Shown: positions 53,429 through 64,000 of the stretch, in pieces
How positions within the stretch are numbered: the first letter of the stretch is position 1
Layout of the letters: each line of letters begins with the position of its first letter
DNA from: Bryopsis sp. KO-2023
Taxonomy: Eukaryota > Chlorophyta > Ulvophyceae > Bryopsidales > Bryopsidaceae
Assembly: GCA_030272585.1 (NCBI GenBank)
Contig: BSYQ01000007.1
Coordinates: 6,018,001 to 6,082,000, forward strand
Direction of reading: 5' to 3'
Length of the DNA stretch: 64,000 bases
The notes under the pieces: generated by a model
Told to the model about the DNA's origin: nothing
Database searches by the model: none
What the model saw: the letters and a program-made list of their open reading frames with translations, nothing else
Position numbers and translations under genes: made by a program

Positions 53429-56400
53429 AAGGGCTTCTTTCGAGCGAAATGAGGCGGCCGCAGAAACGCTTTTAGACAGATGGGATAACGCAAGATTTCA
53501 AGAAGCGGACAAAGAACGAATTTACCGTGTTGGGACAAGAGAACACGAATCGAACCCACCTGGTGTGCGAAGATGGATGTCGTTTTCGCGCAGGGGCCAC
53601 GCATTGAGGGCAGGCTACCCTCAACGTGGCCCAGAGAATGTGAAGTCCCGTAGCGCAGACTCGGAGTACTCTGTGCGCACGCTCATGCCGAGCCTCCCCA
53701 AGCATGGCGTCCACATGTACACAGACAATATGGGTTGCATTGAGGAAGAAAGAAACACCCCAAGAAAGACTGCGCTGAGCTTCCGAACTCTCCATTCTGG
53801 GTACAAACTGATTGGCACTGCGTTAACCACGCTCAGGCGGACTGGGAAAGTGACGGATGCATCCCTGATACATAAGACTGACAGTGATGACAATTTGATC
53901 ATCTCGCAGCTCTCGCAACGGGAGAGCGCGCTGAAGAGGTACAGCGAAGAGAAGTGGCGAATGAAATCGACCTCAAACACTATCTACACTTTAGCACCCT
54001 TTATCCCTCGCCTGCTGCAAGACACTCTCAAAGAATTGGACCCCATGTTTCCGGACACGGTGCGATCCGAAAGGGAAGCTTATAATGCAGTCGCCAGCGC
54101 AATGCGCCCATCCATGGCAACGTTTTGCGGAGCAGTGATGGTTGCAGATGTCACAGGCTTTACGATGCTGACTGAGAAACTGTCAAAGAGGGGCACAAAC
54201 GGAGTGGAAATCTTGACAAAATGTATCAACAACTTCTTCTCCAAAGTAATCGAAGTTGTGTTTGAGTACCAGGGAGATGTAATAAAGTTTGCTGGGGACT
54301 CCTTAATCGTTGCGTTCTATCCAAGCGACAAGGAATTGTCTGTTTCGAGTAACGAAGGATTGACAGAGGCAACAATCAGAAGTGTCAAATGTGCTTGTCG
54401 ACTTTCGAAAACGCTGGGGCACGTTCTTATGGTTCCGAACGGGGACGTCATCCCGTTATCCCAAGCCGAGAATAAGGGCTGGGCAAAGCAAAAGCTATTC
54501 TTAAATGCTGCAAGGGCCTTCAAAATGGCAGGCAATCGCCGAGACGCCAGCTTCAAGGAAGAAGAAGTATGCATCCGCTTTGAAATTTCCCTGTTGTCAG
54601 TGCAAGAACTTCAACACAGTTCATTTATTTCATTTCTTCCAACGACGAAACACACATATTTCAGGAATGCAACCAGCCTGTACTTTTGACCCAACATCAT
54701 GCAATCACTAATGTTTCCTTGGTGACCTTCAGGAGCGTCACCAGTTCCACCAAAGGAAATCGGCCGTTCAGACATTAAAGTCAATGATGACGCCATCCGA
54801 GCGATCCAAGACTCCTGAAGATGCGTTTCCGCACTTGGATTTGGGAAGCATGAACTTGACGCGAGTGAGGAAGTCCAGCTCCTTCACAAATTCGAAAAAA
54901 AATTGTCCAAGTACTCCTCTGCTTCAAAGAAACGAAACCGGCGTTCTCCGTCGAAGCAGAGACTTTGCACCTCCAAAAGTAATATCTACACGTCAGGTGT
55001 GTCAGAGAATAAATCACCTACTGTTTGCAATGTCATTGAAGTCTCCAATGGCCTTGCTAACCTTTCTATAGCCTGCGCGCTTTCACACAGTCATGCGACC
55101 CCAACCTCCGAAACGCCTCCTGTGAGCGAGGTGCGTCGGTCTCTGAGGGTGCATCGCGCACATCCACAGAGTCACACCTTCGTGGCGCAGAAGGAGTCGT
55201 GAGAGCAGCAAAGTCAGTCTCTGGTGTCGAAAGCTTGCAGGAGCTGAGAAAAAGAACAGGGCCGAACTCCTATGGTGGAGAACGTCCATTAGTTGATCCC
55301 AACCCAAAGTCCATCACGAACCAAGTGCAATATCTCGACTCTTGGAAAAGTCCCAAGAAACGTAATAGCATTGTGAACAAGAAAATTCGCCAGCTGGTGA
55401 AATGGATATCGTCGAAGAACCAGCCGCAAATAAGACCATCCTCACAACCTCTGATGAGATCCAAGTCTCTCTTCCCTACATCAAATTCAGGCGACGATTC
55501 ATCGTCAGGAAAACATGTCGAAGGAAACGCCTCGTCGCGTGTGAGCGGAACGGAGAAAAGCTCCACTGCCGACAGCTTATCTCTTAAAGTAGGTTCAATG
55601 CCGCCAAAGAGCTCGACCTCCTCCTAACATTCTATCCTCAATTCGGAAAAACAAACGCTCCTTGTTTGTTTCTCCAGGTGCTTGTTGGATCTGGCACCGT
55701 CTGCATCTTCCGTGTTGGTGGGCATGAAGAGCAGAGCCGGGATAGAGTTTCAGGTATCAAACGTTGGGAGTTTTTTATTGGAGACGAACCTCACTCGGAG
55801 CCTGGCCTTGACGGAACGGTGCAACCCCTTCGTCAAATAGCTGAAATCGAGCACCACGCTGAAGCAGGAGATGTTATTGTCAGCAAAGAGGTGGTTCAGG
55901 TGAGGTGAGAACTGTGGGATGGAGCAGGTTTGATGCATCAGAAATCTGTCCAAGTCCTCACAATTGTGTGCTTGCAAGGCAGCCGGACAGCACTTCAGAT
56001 ATGAACCGCTGGGAGATGGTGCATCACGGATCCCACTGGGTGAAGTAATTGATGGAGAGGCCTTTCAAAATATTCCACTGCACGATCATACGTTTCACTT
56101 CCTTCCACCACGAGCACGACTTCAGTGTGCGGCCATCATGCGGATGCACGTCTTGGACAACGTGCGGCAACGCATCGAAGCAGGTCATGTTGATTTCGTG
56201 AACGAGATAAGGCGACTATCTGTTCTCTTCATGGGGTTTCCAGGCTTGAGTGAAAGGAGTGACACTGATGGACTGGAGAGCGTTCAAATCGCAGTTAAAA
56301 ACGTCCAGCAACGAATGCTGGAGTTTGATGGGTCGTTTCTACAGTTCCGTTGCGATGAAAAGGGGTTCTTAGCAATATGTGCGTTCGGCTTGCCTGGAAA

Positions 56401-59400
56401 GAGTCACGTCGATAATTGCGCCAGAGCAGTGACCTCGGCACTCAAGATTTCACAATCCATGGACGAAGTGGGTTATCGAGTTGTGGTTGGTGTGACTACT
56501 GGTGATCTCCTCTGTGCGTGCGTTGGATCCCGCACACGCGCCGAATACACTGTCTTTGGCGATGCAATCAATTTGAGCGCCAGGCTGATGTGCAAAGGGA
56601 AGACTGGAATGGGAGATATCCTGTGCGATCATGCAACTTACGAACGAGCCAAGAGGAAAGCAAATTTCGCGCCTCTTGAACCACTTACTGTCAAAGGGAA
56701 GGAGGAGACCGTTATAGTCTACCGTGTACTTCCCTTGAAAGTTAAGCAAAGTAGACGCAGCAGGGCCCTGAGCTCCACCGCAAGAAGCCGCTTGCATCAA
56801 CCTATGATAGGTCGTCATGACTGTGTTCAAACCATCTCCGAAGCCATCTCTGCTGTTTTTGAGGACGGCACTGGGCGAGCAGTCGTTATAGAGGGGGAAC
56901 CGGGTTCAGGCAAAACAAAATTGGTGCATGAAATGCAGCGAATGAAGGCGGGACATCGAAATGAAGCCCAGCACTACTATGGGATGGGTGATGCAGCTTT
57001 TAAGTCTTTGCCCCTCTTTCCCTGGAGGCGTGTTTTTGAGGACATGTTCACGCACGACAGAATGGCAAGCTCGTCATTACAAGCTGCGCCTCGAAGTGAT
57101 TTTGTAAGTCTGGAAGAAAACACGGAGCCTACCTCTCTCGGGCACCTTCTCAAAGCGTATATTGATGACTATGAGGAGGAATGGCGAAGCCTCATAGCAA
57201 ACTCGCTGGACTTACCTCCAAGCTTGATACCACTCGCAGAATCCACAGCCCACGATGCTCGTGTGGATCGTAGCCTTGTGCCCCGTATGTATCATTTGGT
57301 TTCCCTCGCAGAGTTCATCTTGGTGCTACGAAACCCATTGAGTCGATCACGTTCCAAGGACGTTTGGAGACGAGGCTCGGCAAATTTGAGGAGAGCTTTC
57401 TCTGATCCTGTGAATTTGGGTCCACTCCTAAGTCCACAGAGGTTTCACTCCATAGACGAACGGATGTTTTCCTCATCAACTTGGAATGACACCAGAAACT
57501 TGAGGTTGCAATCTGGACGTAAACCTTCCACGTACGGAGGGAGCAGGCCTGTCGAAGAAGAGGCTCCTATCAAGGCTAAAATGGAAGTCACAAAAGAACT
57601 GAGATCGCAGCAACTTCTTGAGATTCTCGTTGACGTCTGCCGAATTTTTATTCAACTGTATGGACCCATTATTATATTCTTGGAGGACATTCACCACTTC
57701 GATACTATGAGTTGGACGCTCCTGAACAGACTGGTTGAAGACTCCAAAGTTGGCTGCGTGGTGATTGCCACTCTTCGTCCAAACGACGGAACTCTGGCGC
57801 CCCATACTCGGCATATTCAGGTGGAGAACCAATCTATGTAGACAAGGGGGCTTTCAGAAGCACCCACTTTCACATTATGGAAAAGAACTAATACAATCCT
57901 CCACAGTTTACTCATCCAAGGAATTGTGTTAGGGCAAAGAGATGGTGCACCAAAAGGCCAACGATGCCTTTAAGCAGCTCAAGCAGGCGCCAAACACGAC
58001 CGAGATCAAGCTAGCAGGCCTCGATATCGAAGCGACCCGCAGGCTGATTGCACTGACTGCTGAAGATGAAAAAGTGTCAGAAGAGATTGTAGCCGCGGTG
58101 TGGGAGAAAACCGAGGGGCTCCCCATGTATATCGAGCAGATGTCCATCTACCTGCGCGAAAATAGCATGCTGCACATACGGAGTCAAGCGGGTAGCGCCA
58201 TTAATTCTGACGCCGGGCTGGCAGACTTCATTCGCACCACCGTTACGATTCACCATGCTCTTATCAAACAAATGGACCAACTCAGGCCAAGCTCACATCT
58301 GACTCTCAAGGTCGCAGCTGTTCTCGGCGCCAATATCACCATTAAAAAACTACGGGTCCTGTATCCATATTCCATATCTCCAAGATCCCTTGACAAAAGC
58401 CTGGTGGAACTGGAGGACACCGGCTTCCTAAAGCCCAGTCAAGATATGGTATCTGACAATAAATTGTGGCAGTTCAATTCTCACATGGCACGCGATGCTA
58501 TTTATGAATTGATCCCTCATTTTCAAAGAAGAGCCCTCCATGCAAAGCTGGCGGCCTTGCTCAACACCCTTGAATGCAAGGTAAACTTGACATTTTCACC
58601 TCCCCAGCAAAGCAGGTTGATCGCAAAGAAACTCCCACCTTGACAAGGTAGCTATCGTTTGTCCTTTACGACTGGTGGCTGCTTCTCCAGGCCCCACACG
58701 CAATCATTGCTTACCACTGGACACAGTCTTGCGCTGGAGTAGAGGCAACCGAGTGGAGGCTGGCAATGTGTGCGATGGAGGAATGGGAGAAAGCTACTCA
58801 CGAAGCAATGCAAAAGTCCGCCCCAGCGGAGGCCCTGCGGTTACTTCAGAAAGCTGTCGACATATCGAACAAAATTATGGCGTTCTACACTCAACAAGAA
58901 GGAGATCCTGGCTCGATGTCTATGATTGTTAACTCCGCTTCCTCCGGCCACATGTCGTTCGAGTCGCAGGTGCTCGAGTTAGCCTGGCTGCGTTTTTGGC
59001 TTCAAATCCGATTGAACTTGAGTGATACTTTTTCTTTCTGTTGTCTACAAGTCGTCGTCCTCCTTGCATAGTCCCTACATCACCACCGATTTCAGGGCCT
59101 CCAGCACTGTTCCTTCCATTTCTGCGTGGCGGCAAGCACACTGGGAAACGACGCTGGCTCGGTTGTATTTAAAGAGTATCCACACAGAGTCCACCTGTCA
59201 TCAAGAGAGCGCAAACCAGGAAAACGCATGGAAACATCTTTGCACAGCGATTCATGCTTTGGGACTCCCCGTTGTGGAGAGAAAAGACTTCGTCCCACAG
59301 GTAGCCGAGTGTTGTGCGCCCTTTGCAAGTTGTGGAATTGGTCGCAAGGCTTGGAGGGGAGCTCCAAGACGACAGCATCCCAGTTGGGAGGGGATGGTGC

Positions 59401-59663
59401 GGCACAATCTGGGGTTGGTGACGCTTGACGACAGGAATAGGTTGCTCACTCCTGATGAAATTTTGGAGGCCAAGCAGGTCGTTGAGATCATGCTCCAAAT
59501 GCCGCATGTTCATGGCGTGAGAAAGCAGTGCGTGGCGTTGCTGCAGTACTTTAATTCGTGCCGCCATCCCCTAGAATCAGAATTCTTGGACTTGGAGCAA
59601 CGGAGCCACCTTGTTTGGCAAACGTCCAGAATTTCCATAACAAGCTTGCGTTCATATAAGTAA
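53349..59663 (+). CDS. Soluble adenylyl cyclase (two class III cyclase domains plus ATPase module)
   Basis: Eight exons join in frame to about 1860 aa: 53349-54566, 54733-54996, 55091-55588, 55678-55899, 55979-57820, 57933-58580, 58691-58969, 59052-59663. Cyclase C1 has both metal-binding Asp residues (VADVTGF, Asp267; KFAGDS, Asp317) and Lys313, equivalent to the bicarbonate-contacting lysine of animal sAC. C1 is split by a Ser/Arg-rich insert of over 250 aa (exons 2-3). C2 (about 814-984) supplies the complementary Asn and Arg of GDAINLSAR (932, 936). Together they form a complete active pair making cAMP. Next comes an NTPase module with P-loop GEPGSGKTK (about 1040) and Walker B IIIFLED, then a long helical tail. 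Architecture matches ADCY10-like cyclases, which are regulated by bicarbonate and calcium and are often ciliary. The exact start is uncertain. Confidence 0.88.
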
Positions 59664-61425
59664 ATGGGGCAATGGTCGAGTCAATGGATGAAAATTTTGT
59701 CCATGCTCCACCAAGAGTACAAGTTAATCTCAAGAAGTCAAGTTTGAGATGGTGTGCGATGGAGGGGGAGAGCATATGATTGATTGTGCACCGATTTTGA
59801 TTGGAAGTTTTTATTTTCTCATGTGACTTTTTTGGCGAGCAGGTGGGCGAGAACGTGTGAAAGTAAGACAAGATTCACAACCATCAGTCAAGAAAGCGAT
59901 AAATATAAGCTACCAGTGGCACGCATTACACTGACCCATTCAGCCTCCCCACTCAATACACCATCCGCTCCATCATCAGATCCGAAGACACATCAAATAA
60001 ATCTTTGATGTATTTCAAAACGATGGCATCACATCTCTGGCCCATCCACACTCTCCACAAACTCTTCCTCCATTTCTTGCTTCCAAGGGGTTGAATTTCT
60101 AGATTCTCTTCAACATCGATCGTTGTTTCCAATTTGGGATCGATGTGTAACAATTGCCTGACATGGTGCCGAAATCTCGAATCGGTACCTTCATGCACAC
60201 TCCAGCCTGGTTTGTTTTGTTCTTTCCAATCGTGGCTTCAGCTGGCAATCGATTTCTCCCCAATTATTTGAAAATAACATCCAGAACTTCGACACCAAAG
60301 TATCATCCACATTTCCCTGAATGGCAAAATATATTCTTCAGAAAAGTGACCCATTTAAAAAAGCAAATTGCAATCAGCCACAAAAATTTACCACAAAGCC
60401 TGATTCTTGTCAAAACAACAGTACTCACCCTCATGAAACCTCCATCCATACCCTTGCATTTTTTTCTTTCCGACAATCCAACAAAAATTAACAGTACATC
60501 TCCACAGCCAGGGCAGCCAGGGCAAGCGCTCCTATTTTTCATAAACTTTTTTCTGCCAACAATATAGCAAATTTCTGAGTATTGCTCGTTTTCTGTGACT
60601 CATCCTGGATCCAAAATCTTGACCGATGTTTATTCATCATCATTGCAGAGCCCCAGAATCTCGAGATTTGATGCACCAGATAAGTATTTGCCGAAGATTG
60701 AAATTCCTTGAAAAACAAGTGATCTCAATAGTCGCTGCAGCTATGCATTGCACATTTTTCATATCTACCAGAACATTTCGATCACACTTGATGCACTTGA
60801 CAGATTTTATTGTTGTCCTTTGAAACAGGAAGGCTATTTTGGGAGGTATTGTTCAGAAATGGAATCGATAATGGAGGTTTTCGTGGTGATCAAAGCCGGA
60901 CTTCCCAATCAACCAGAGAAAATCGAGATGATGTGGATATTTCTTGCAACTGATATCTCGAATACAACGGAACCAAGATCTCCATCAAGAATAACGATTT
61001 CTTCGAAGATCTTTTTTTCCAGGGTGGCACCATTTGTGTCAAGGTGACTTATTCTTTCTTTGTGCAAGTCTTATTACTGGTCATGGTAATTTTGCATTTC
61101 CTTGATCCTAACATGTATGTAAATGTACAGTTTCACAGCATTGCATGTTTGCTCTTTTCCAGTGCAACCAGAATTGATCAGATTCAGATTTCACTAGTCG
61201 GCAGTTTTGGGGTTTTTGTATGGATGAAGCTTACAAACTTGTCTTGGGGGTTTCATGCCATAAAAAAATTTCCAACTGTTGGGCCAAAAAAACATCAAAT
61301 TCATTTCCAGAACTATTGAGGATTCGAAATTTCCCCAGTTGTGAATACTCAAACCATCTTTTAAAAATAGCTAGCTTCATTGCGGAGCCTTGTTGGTATC
61401 ATTACCATCTATAAGAGAAACCTCG
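59664..61425. other. Intergenic region with possible minus-strand exons
   Basis: No assured gene. A minus-strand frame at 59953-60190 (SRFRHHVRQLLHIDPKLETT, then SKKWRKSLWRVWMGQRCDAI and a stop at 59953) looks protein-like, and a splice-like acceptor occurs farther upstream (near 60320 on the minus strand). A second minus frame near 60840-61040 (KKIFEEIVILDGDLGSVVFE) is also protein-like. I could not connect them into a convincing model. Confidence 0.3.
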
Positions 61426-61672
61426 TGTTATGACGTCACACGCGTGTGTCACGGTGTGTCGCCACGTGTACATGTGTGTCGCCACGTGTGTCACCTGTCG
61501 TGACACATTTGCATCTGTCCCCACACGGTGGTAGCAGGGTCCAATCACCAAGTATGGTGATTGCTACCATGTGTACTAGCAACGTCCATAAAAGGCGTTG
61601 GTACACTCTTTCTGGAGTTCTCGAATTCTGGAGAAAGACTTTCACTGCCACTGAAAGTCAAGCAGCACAACA
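61426..61672 (+). repeat. Probable 5' LTR of element C
   Basis: 247 bp beginning TGTTATGACGTCA and ending GCAGCACAACA. Near its 5' end it holds a palindromic TGACGTCA (CRE/bZIP-type) and two copies of GTGTCGCCACGTG. A TATA-like CATAAAAGG lies near 61587. Identified by termini plus adjacent primer site, because the partner LTR is outside the window. Confidence 0.7.
61430..61500 (+). promoter_or_regulatory. bZIP/bHLH-type site cluster in LTR C
   Basis: Contains TGACGTCA at about 61430 and two CCACGTGT sites (about 61463 and 61481) within a short tandem repeat of GTGTGTCGCCACGTG. These are consensus bZIP and bHLH binding sequences. Binding is inferred from sequence only. Confidence 0.5.
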
Positions 61673-61674
61673 TT

Positions 61675-61686
61675 TGGTTTCGGAGC
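61675..61686 (+). other. Primer-binding site of element C
   Basis: TGGTTTCGGAGC, two bases after the LTR end. Identical to the primer sites of elements A and B. Confidence 0.75.
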
Positions 61687-61844
61687 GAAGGGAAAGGAAA
61701 AGGAAACGATAAGGAGAACAACAAGGAGGGAGCGCTTCTTGTCGAGTAAGGAAACGCCCTTGGCGAAGGTGTGCGCTTTGGGGTAAAGGTGACTTACTCT
61801 TACCTTTGAGATTTTTGTTTTTCTTTGGGATCGTTGGTGGTGAG

Positions 61845-62110
61845 CGGTCGTCCGCCACGGTATGCTTGAAAGAAGGTCATAGAGGACCTTAAAAAAGTGT
61901 TTCGAGTTGGTTGTGAGTGGTCGCCCGTGTCGGCCAAGTTGAGGAAGGGTCTTACAGGGCCTTTGGAATTTCTTGATTTGTTTGTGGGAGGTCGTCCGGT
62001 TCGGTTGACGTGAAAAGAGGTCGTAAGGAACCTTAGGGTAGTGGTATAGAGTCGTTTAGAAGCTAGCCCGTGTCGGAAAAGGTTTCTGTAGGGTCGCTTG
62101 ACGTTTGTAG
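61845..62110 (+). repeat. Four degenerate tandem repeats of about 72 bp
   Basis: GGTCGYCCG recurs at 61845, 61919 and 61990, with a weaker copy near 62062. Each is followed by CGG, an AGG and a GG(A/G)(A/C)CCTT block at matching offsets. The repeats lie in the untranslated leader of element C. A minus-strand frame crosses them without recognisable domains. Confidence 0.75.
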
Positions 62111-62679
62111 CTTTAGATCCCATTTTCAGAAAGTGTGAGAGTGGAGATCTCGACTTTCTTTGGGGTTTCGACCACTTCTTGCGAGGTCGCCAGCACTCTG
62201 GACGTGCTTTGTTAAAGCTAGTCGACTTAGCTCGACGTTTTTCCAGAGGGTGGTTGGGTGGCTCGGTAGTTGGGTCGAAAAAGGCTACAGGGGTCGTCAG
62301 TTTTTGCCAGGAATGACAAATTCGAACTGTAGAGTGTGAGAAGCGACATTCTCCACGTGACATTTGTTACACTGCGAGCGTTACAGTACTTACCTAAAGT
62401 GGTCGTCGTTTTGGCGAGGTGACAGTCGTTTTTCGTCGACTGTGGTACTGGCGCCAAACGCGACTTCGTTTTGGTGCGACTATCGGTTTTCTTTTGTCGG
62501 CGGTGTGCCTTCTTGGCAACTGCAGGGGTGCGATTGGGCTCTTGTTTTGGTGAGAGTACCTTGAAATCGTTAACCTCCACGTCTGATAAAAACACGGGAA
62601 AGTATCGAGTAGTGGTAGACGTTACGTCTAGAACCACGGAAACACGGATAAGAGTCTTTGCTTACAAGCTTACTCTAGA

Positions 62680-63310
62680 ACATTGTTACCTCGGTCCGGG
62701 TCCAATAAATATGGAGCCGGACCGACAACCTGGCAAAAGGAACGGTTGAGAGCTGTCGGACCCAGCGTCCACTGGACCGACAGATCCAGACCAAATCCTT
62801 CTCAGGACCGTTGGTTGGATTGTGTGGACACGGTAACTGCCACCGTGTCCACCTCTCACTTGGGTCAGTCGGACTGTACTGCTGGACCGGCTCTGGTACC
62901 GAACCAGGCACTGATTACCGGACCAGGCGGATCCAGTCCGACTGGATCGACTTAGGTGAATGAGTACTCGTTCCAGAGTCCACATTCGTATCAACCACTC
63001 CCCCCCCCATCAAGTGCGCGTCCCGAGCACCACGTATATGAGAGGAGATCAGTTTACACAACCCAAGTCACCCCGAACCTTTTTACATGCCAAAAATGTT
63101 TGTGTTCAAAAACAAACAAGGTTCTTATCGGTCCATCCGACACTGGTCCCCTTGACCACTGTTACCTTGAGATCCAACAAACAAAAACCACTGGATCCAA
63201 TAATCAAAACAAAAGAAACCCCTGGATCCAATAATGTCTGCAAAATCGATATAGTTCCCTGTTACCTTAGAAAGAAAAGTAAGGTAACCTCTGGATCCCA
63301 GCCTGGATCC
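62680..63310. repeat. Region of scattered short repeats (GGACCG, TGTTACCT, GGATCCAATAA)
   Basis: GGACCG-like hexamers recur at least five times in 62700-62950. TGTTACCT motifs occur near 62686, 63159 and 63259, with a reverse copy near 63284. TGGATCCAATAAT occurs twice (63192, 63223) with a variant at about 62699. No coding potential is recognised in the region. Confidence 0.5.
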
Positions 63311-63594
63311 ACTCAAATGTTTGATTCTGAACACCCAAATAACCCAAATTGATACTTCAATAAAACAGGAAAATTATAACCAGATCAAAAACAGAACTCC
63401 CCCATGGTTCCACAGAATATGGATGGTATGCAAAAGAAAACAAATCCCAAACTGACTGTTGGGTCCATCCAAACAGGTAGAGCAAATATGAATCAAAACT
63501 GGTCCCAGTCCAGAAAGTTTATAACCAAAAACCAAAAGAAAACAAACACACCAATCACTCCCCTGGTTCCCAAACAGGTTAGACCTGTTGTAAC

Positions 63595-64000
63595 TCATTT
63601 CTGGCTCTTGCCACGACTGCGAAGTCGCGTTCTGGGACCTTGGACCGCCTGCGTTTGCTGTGACGATCCGCCAGAGTGCTCTCCACGCTGCTCCTGGGTC
63701 CGCTCCTGCGTTTGCTCCGCCGATACCGCTCCCTGTGAAGTTCCTCTCGCCTGTCGATTTCCAACGGGATCCACCCCAACGGCCTTGAGGTAAGCCGCGT
63801 TCCAATCTCGCAACTGCTTTTTGCTTTTCCCGGTCCAGAGCGGGAGAACGTCTTTTTGACACATGGGGCAACTCGGGAACGGGTTACCCCATTGCGGCAC
63901 GAGTTCAACCGCGCCCTGGACCGGGTCTGCCGAATTGGCTAGCAGCTGCGCCGTTGTCGGGGTGAGGCCCTGCTCGTAGAACTTAGCGGCTCGCACGGCG
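63595..64000 (-). CDS. Partial ORF at window end, unrecognised
   Basis: A minus-strand frame open at the window end and closing at 63595, about 134 codons visible. It has a CPMC pair, charged helices (KSKKQLRDWNAAYLKAVGV) and a Gln/Arg/Gly-rich tail. Base composition is more GC-rich than the flanking DNA. I do not recognise it. It lies inside putative element C but on the opposite strand, so it may be part of another element or of a gene beyond the window. Confidence 0.4.
   Translation of the reverse strand, partial: AVRAAKFYEQGLTPTTAQLLANSADPVQGAVELVPQWGNPFPSCPMCQKDVLPLWTGKSKKQLRDWNAAYLKAVGVDPVGNRQARGTSQGAVSAEQTQERTQEQRGEHSGGSSQQTQAVQGPRTRLRSRGKSQK

Larger units (their letters stand above)
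61426..64000 (+). mobile_element. LTR retroelement C, 5' part only
   Basis: A 247-bp segment with TGTT...AACA ends (61426-61672) is followed two bases later by the same primer-binding site as elements A and B. It is therefore the 5' LTR of a third element, read on the plus strand. The internal region runs to the window end, so the second LTR and target duplication cannot be seen, and neither age nor integrity can be judged. No pol domain lies in the visible part. The leader carries tandem repeats (61845-62110). Family is unassigned. Confidence 0.7.

Noticed and set aside
60840-61047. Plus-strand frame ending PSRITISSKIFFSRVAPFVSR
   Set aside because: The minus strand reads more like protein here, and neither could be tied to a full gene.
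61800-62363. 187-codon minus-strand frame across the 72-bp repeats
   Set aside because: Composition follows the repeats (Arg/Pro/Lys/Ser-rich) and no domain is seen; treated as repeat-derived.

Overview
The window is nuclear DNA of a eukaryote. Nearly every host gene can be assembled from exons that join in frame across GT-AG introns of roughly 60-550 bases, with one likely GC-AG intron. The gene set suggests a flagellated organism of the algal/plant kind: a RelA/SpoT (ppGpp) enzyme with a transit-like N-terminus, a plant-type SCAMP, a two-cyclase soluble adenylyl cyclase, an ADIP/SSX2IP-type centrosomal coiled-coil protein and a GH5 mannanase. The species cannot be named from the sequence.

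Layout. 1892-4517 (+): secreted GH5 mannanase with a PAN-like tail. 7593-18915: a nested pair of LTR retrotransposons. Outer element A (+) has 172-bp LTRs. Inner element B (-) is a Ty3/gypsy chromovirus with 273-bp LTRs and a methyltransferase-like domain, inserted near the 3' end of A's ORF. 19577-23371 (-): intronless receptor-like TKL kinase. 24841-26252 (+): SCAMP. 27050-29816 (-): RSH. 30174-33263 (+): an ING-type helical region joined to a Tudor-like domain. 34295-35442 (-): IRG/p47-like GTPase with one in-frame TGA. 37160-38079 (-): TruC-like pseudouridine synthase. 38410-40292 (+): multi-pass membrane protein with an acidic Asn/Gly/Asp tail. 42195-46386 (+): ADIP-like coiled-coil gene with a duplicated exon, possibly continuing through 47397-48749. 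50973-52363 (+): thioredoxin with a C-terminal p97/CDC48-binding-type motif. 53349-59663 (+): soluble adenylyl cyclase. 61426-64000: the start of a third LTR element (C), cut by the window end.

Several genes are divergent pairs with short shared upstream regions: RSH/ING-Tudor, pseudouridine synthase/membrane protein, kinase/SCAMP. Intergenic DNA is AT-rich with many homopolymer runs. All three LTR elements have TGTT...AACA termini and the same primer-binding site, TGGTTTCGGAGC, so they probably share one host tRNA primer. No operon-like or CRISPR structure is present.

The observations I rate highest are the thioredoxin-VIM architecture, the ING-Tudor architecture, the RSH with a lost hydrolase motif and a large acidic insert in its synthetase domain, the in-frame TGA in the GTPase, the duplicated REYTQLLN exons, and the shared primer site with nested retroelements.
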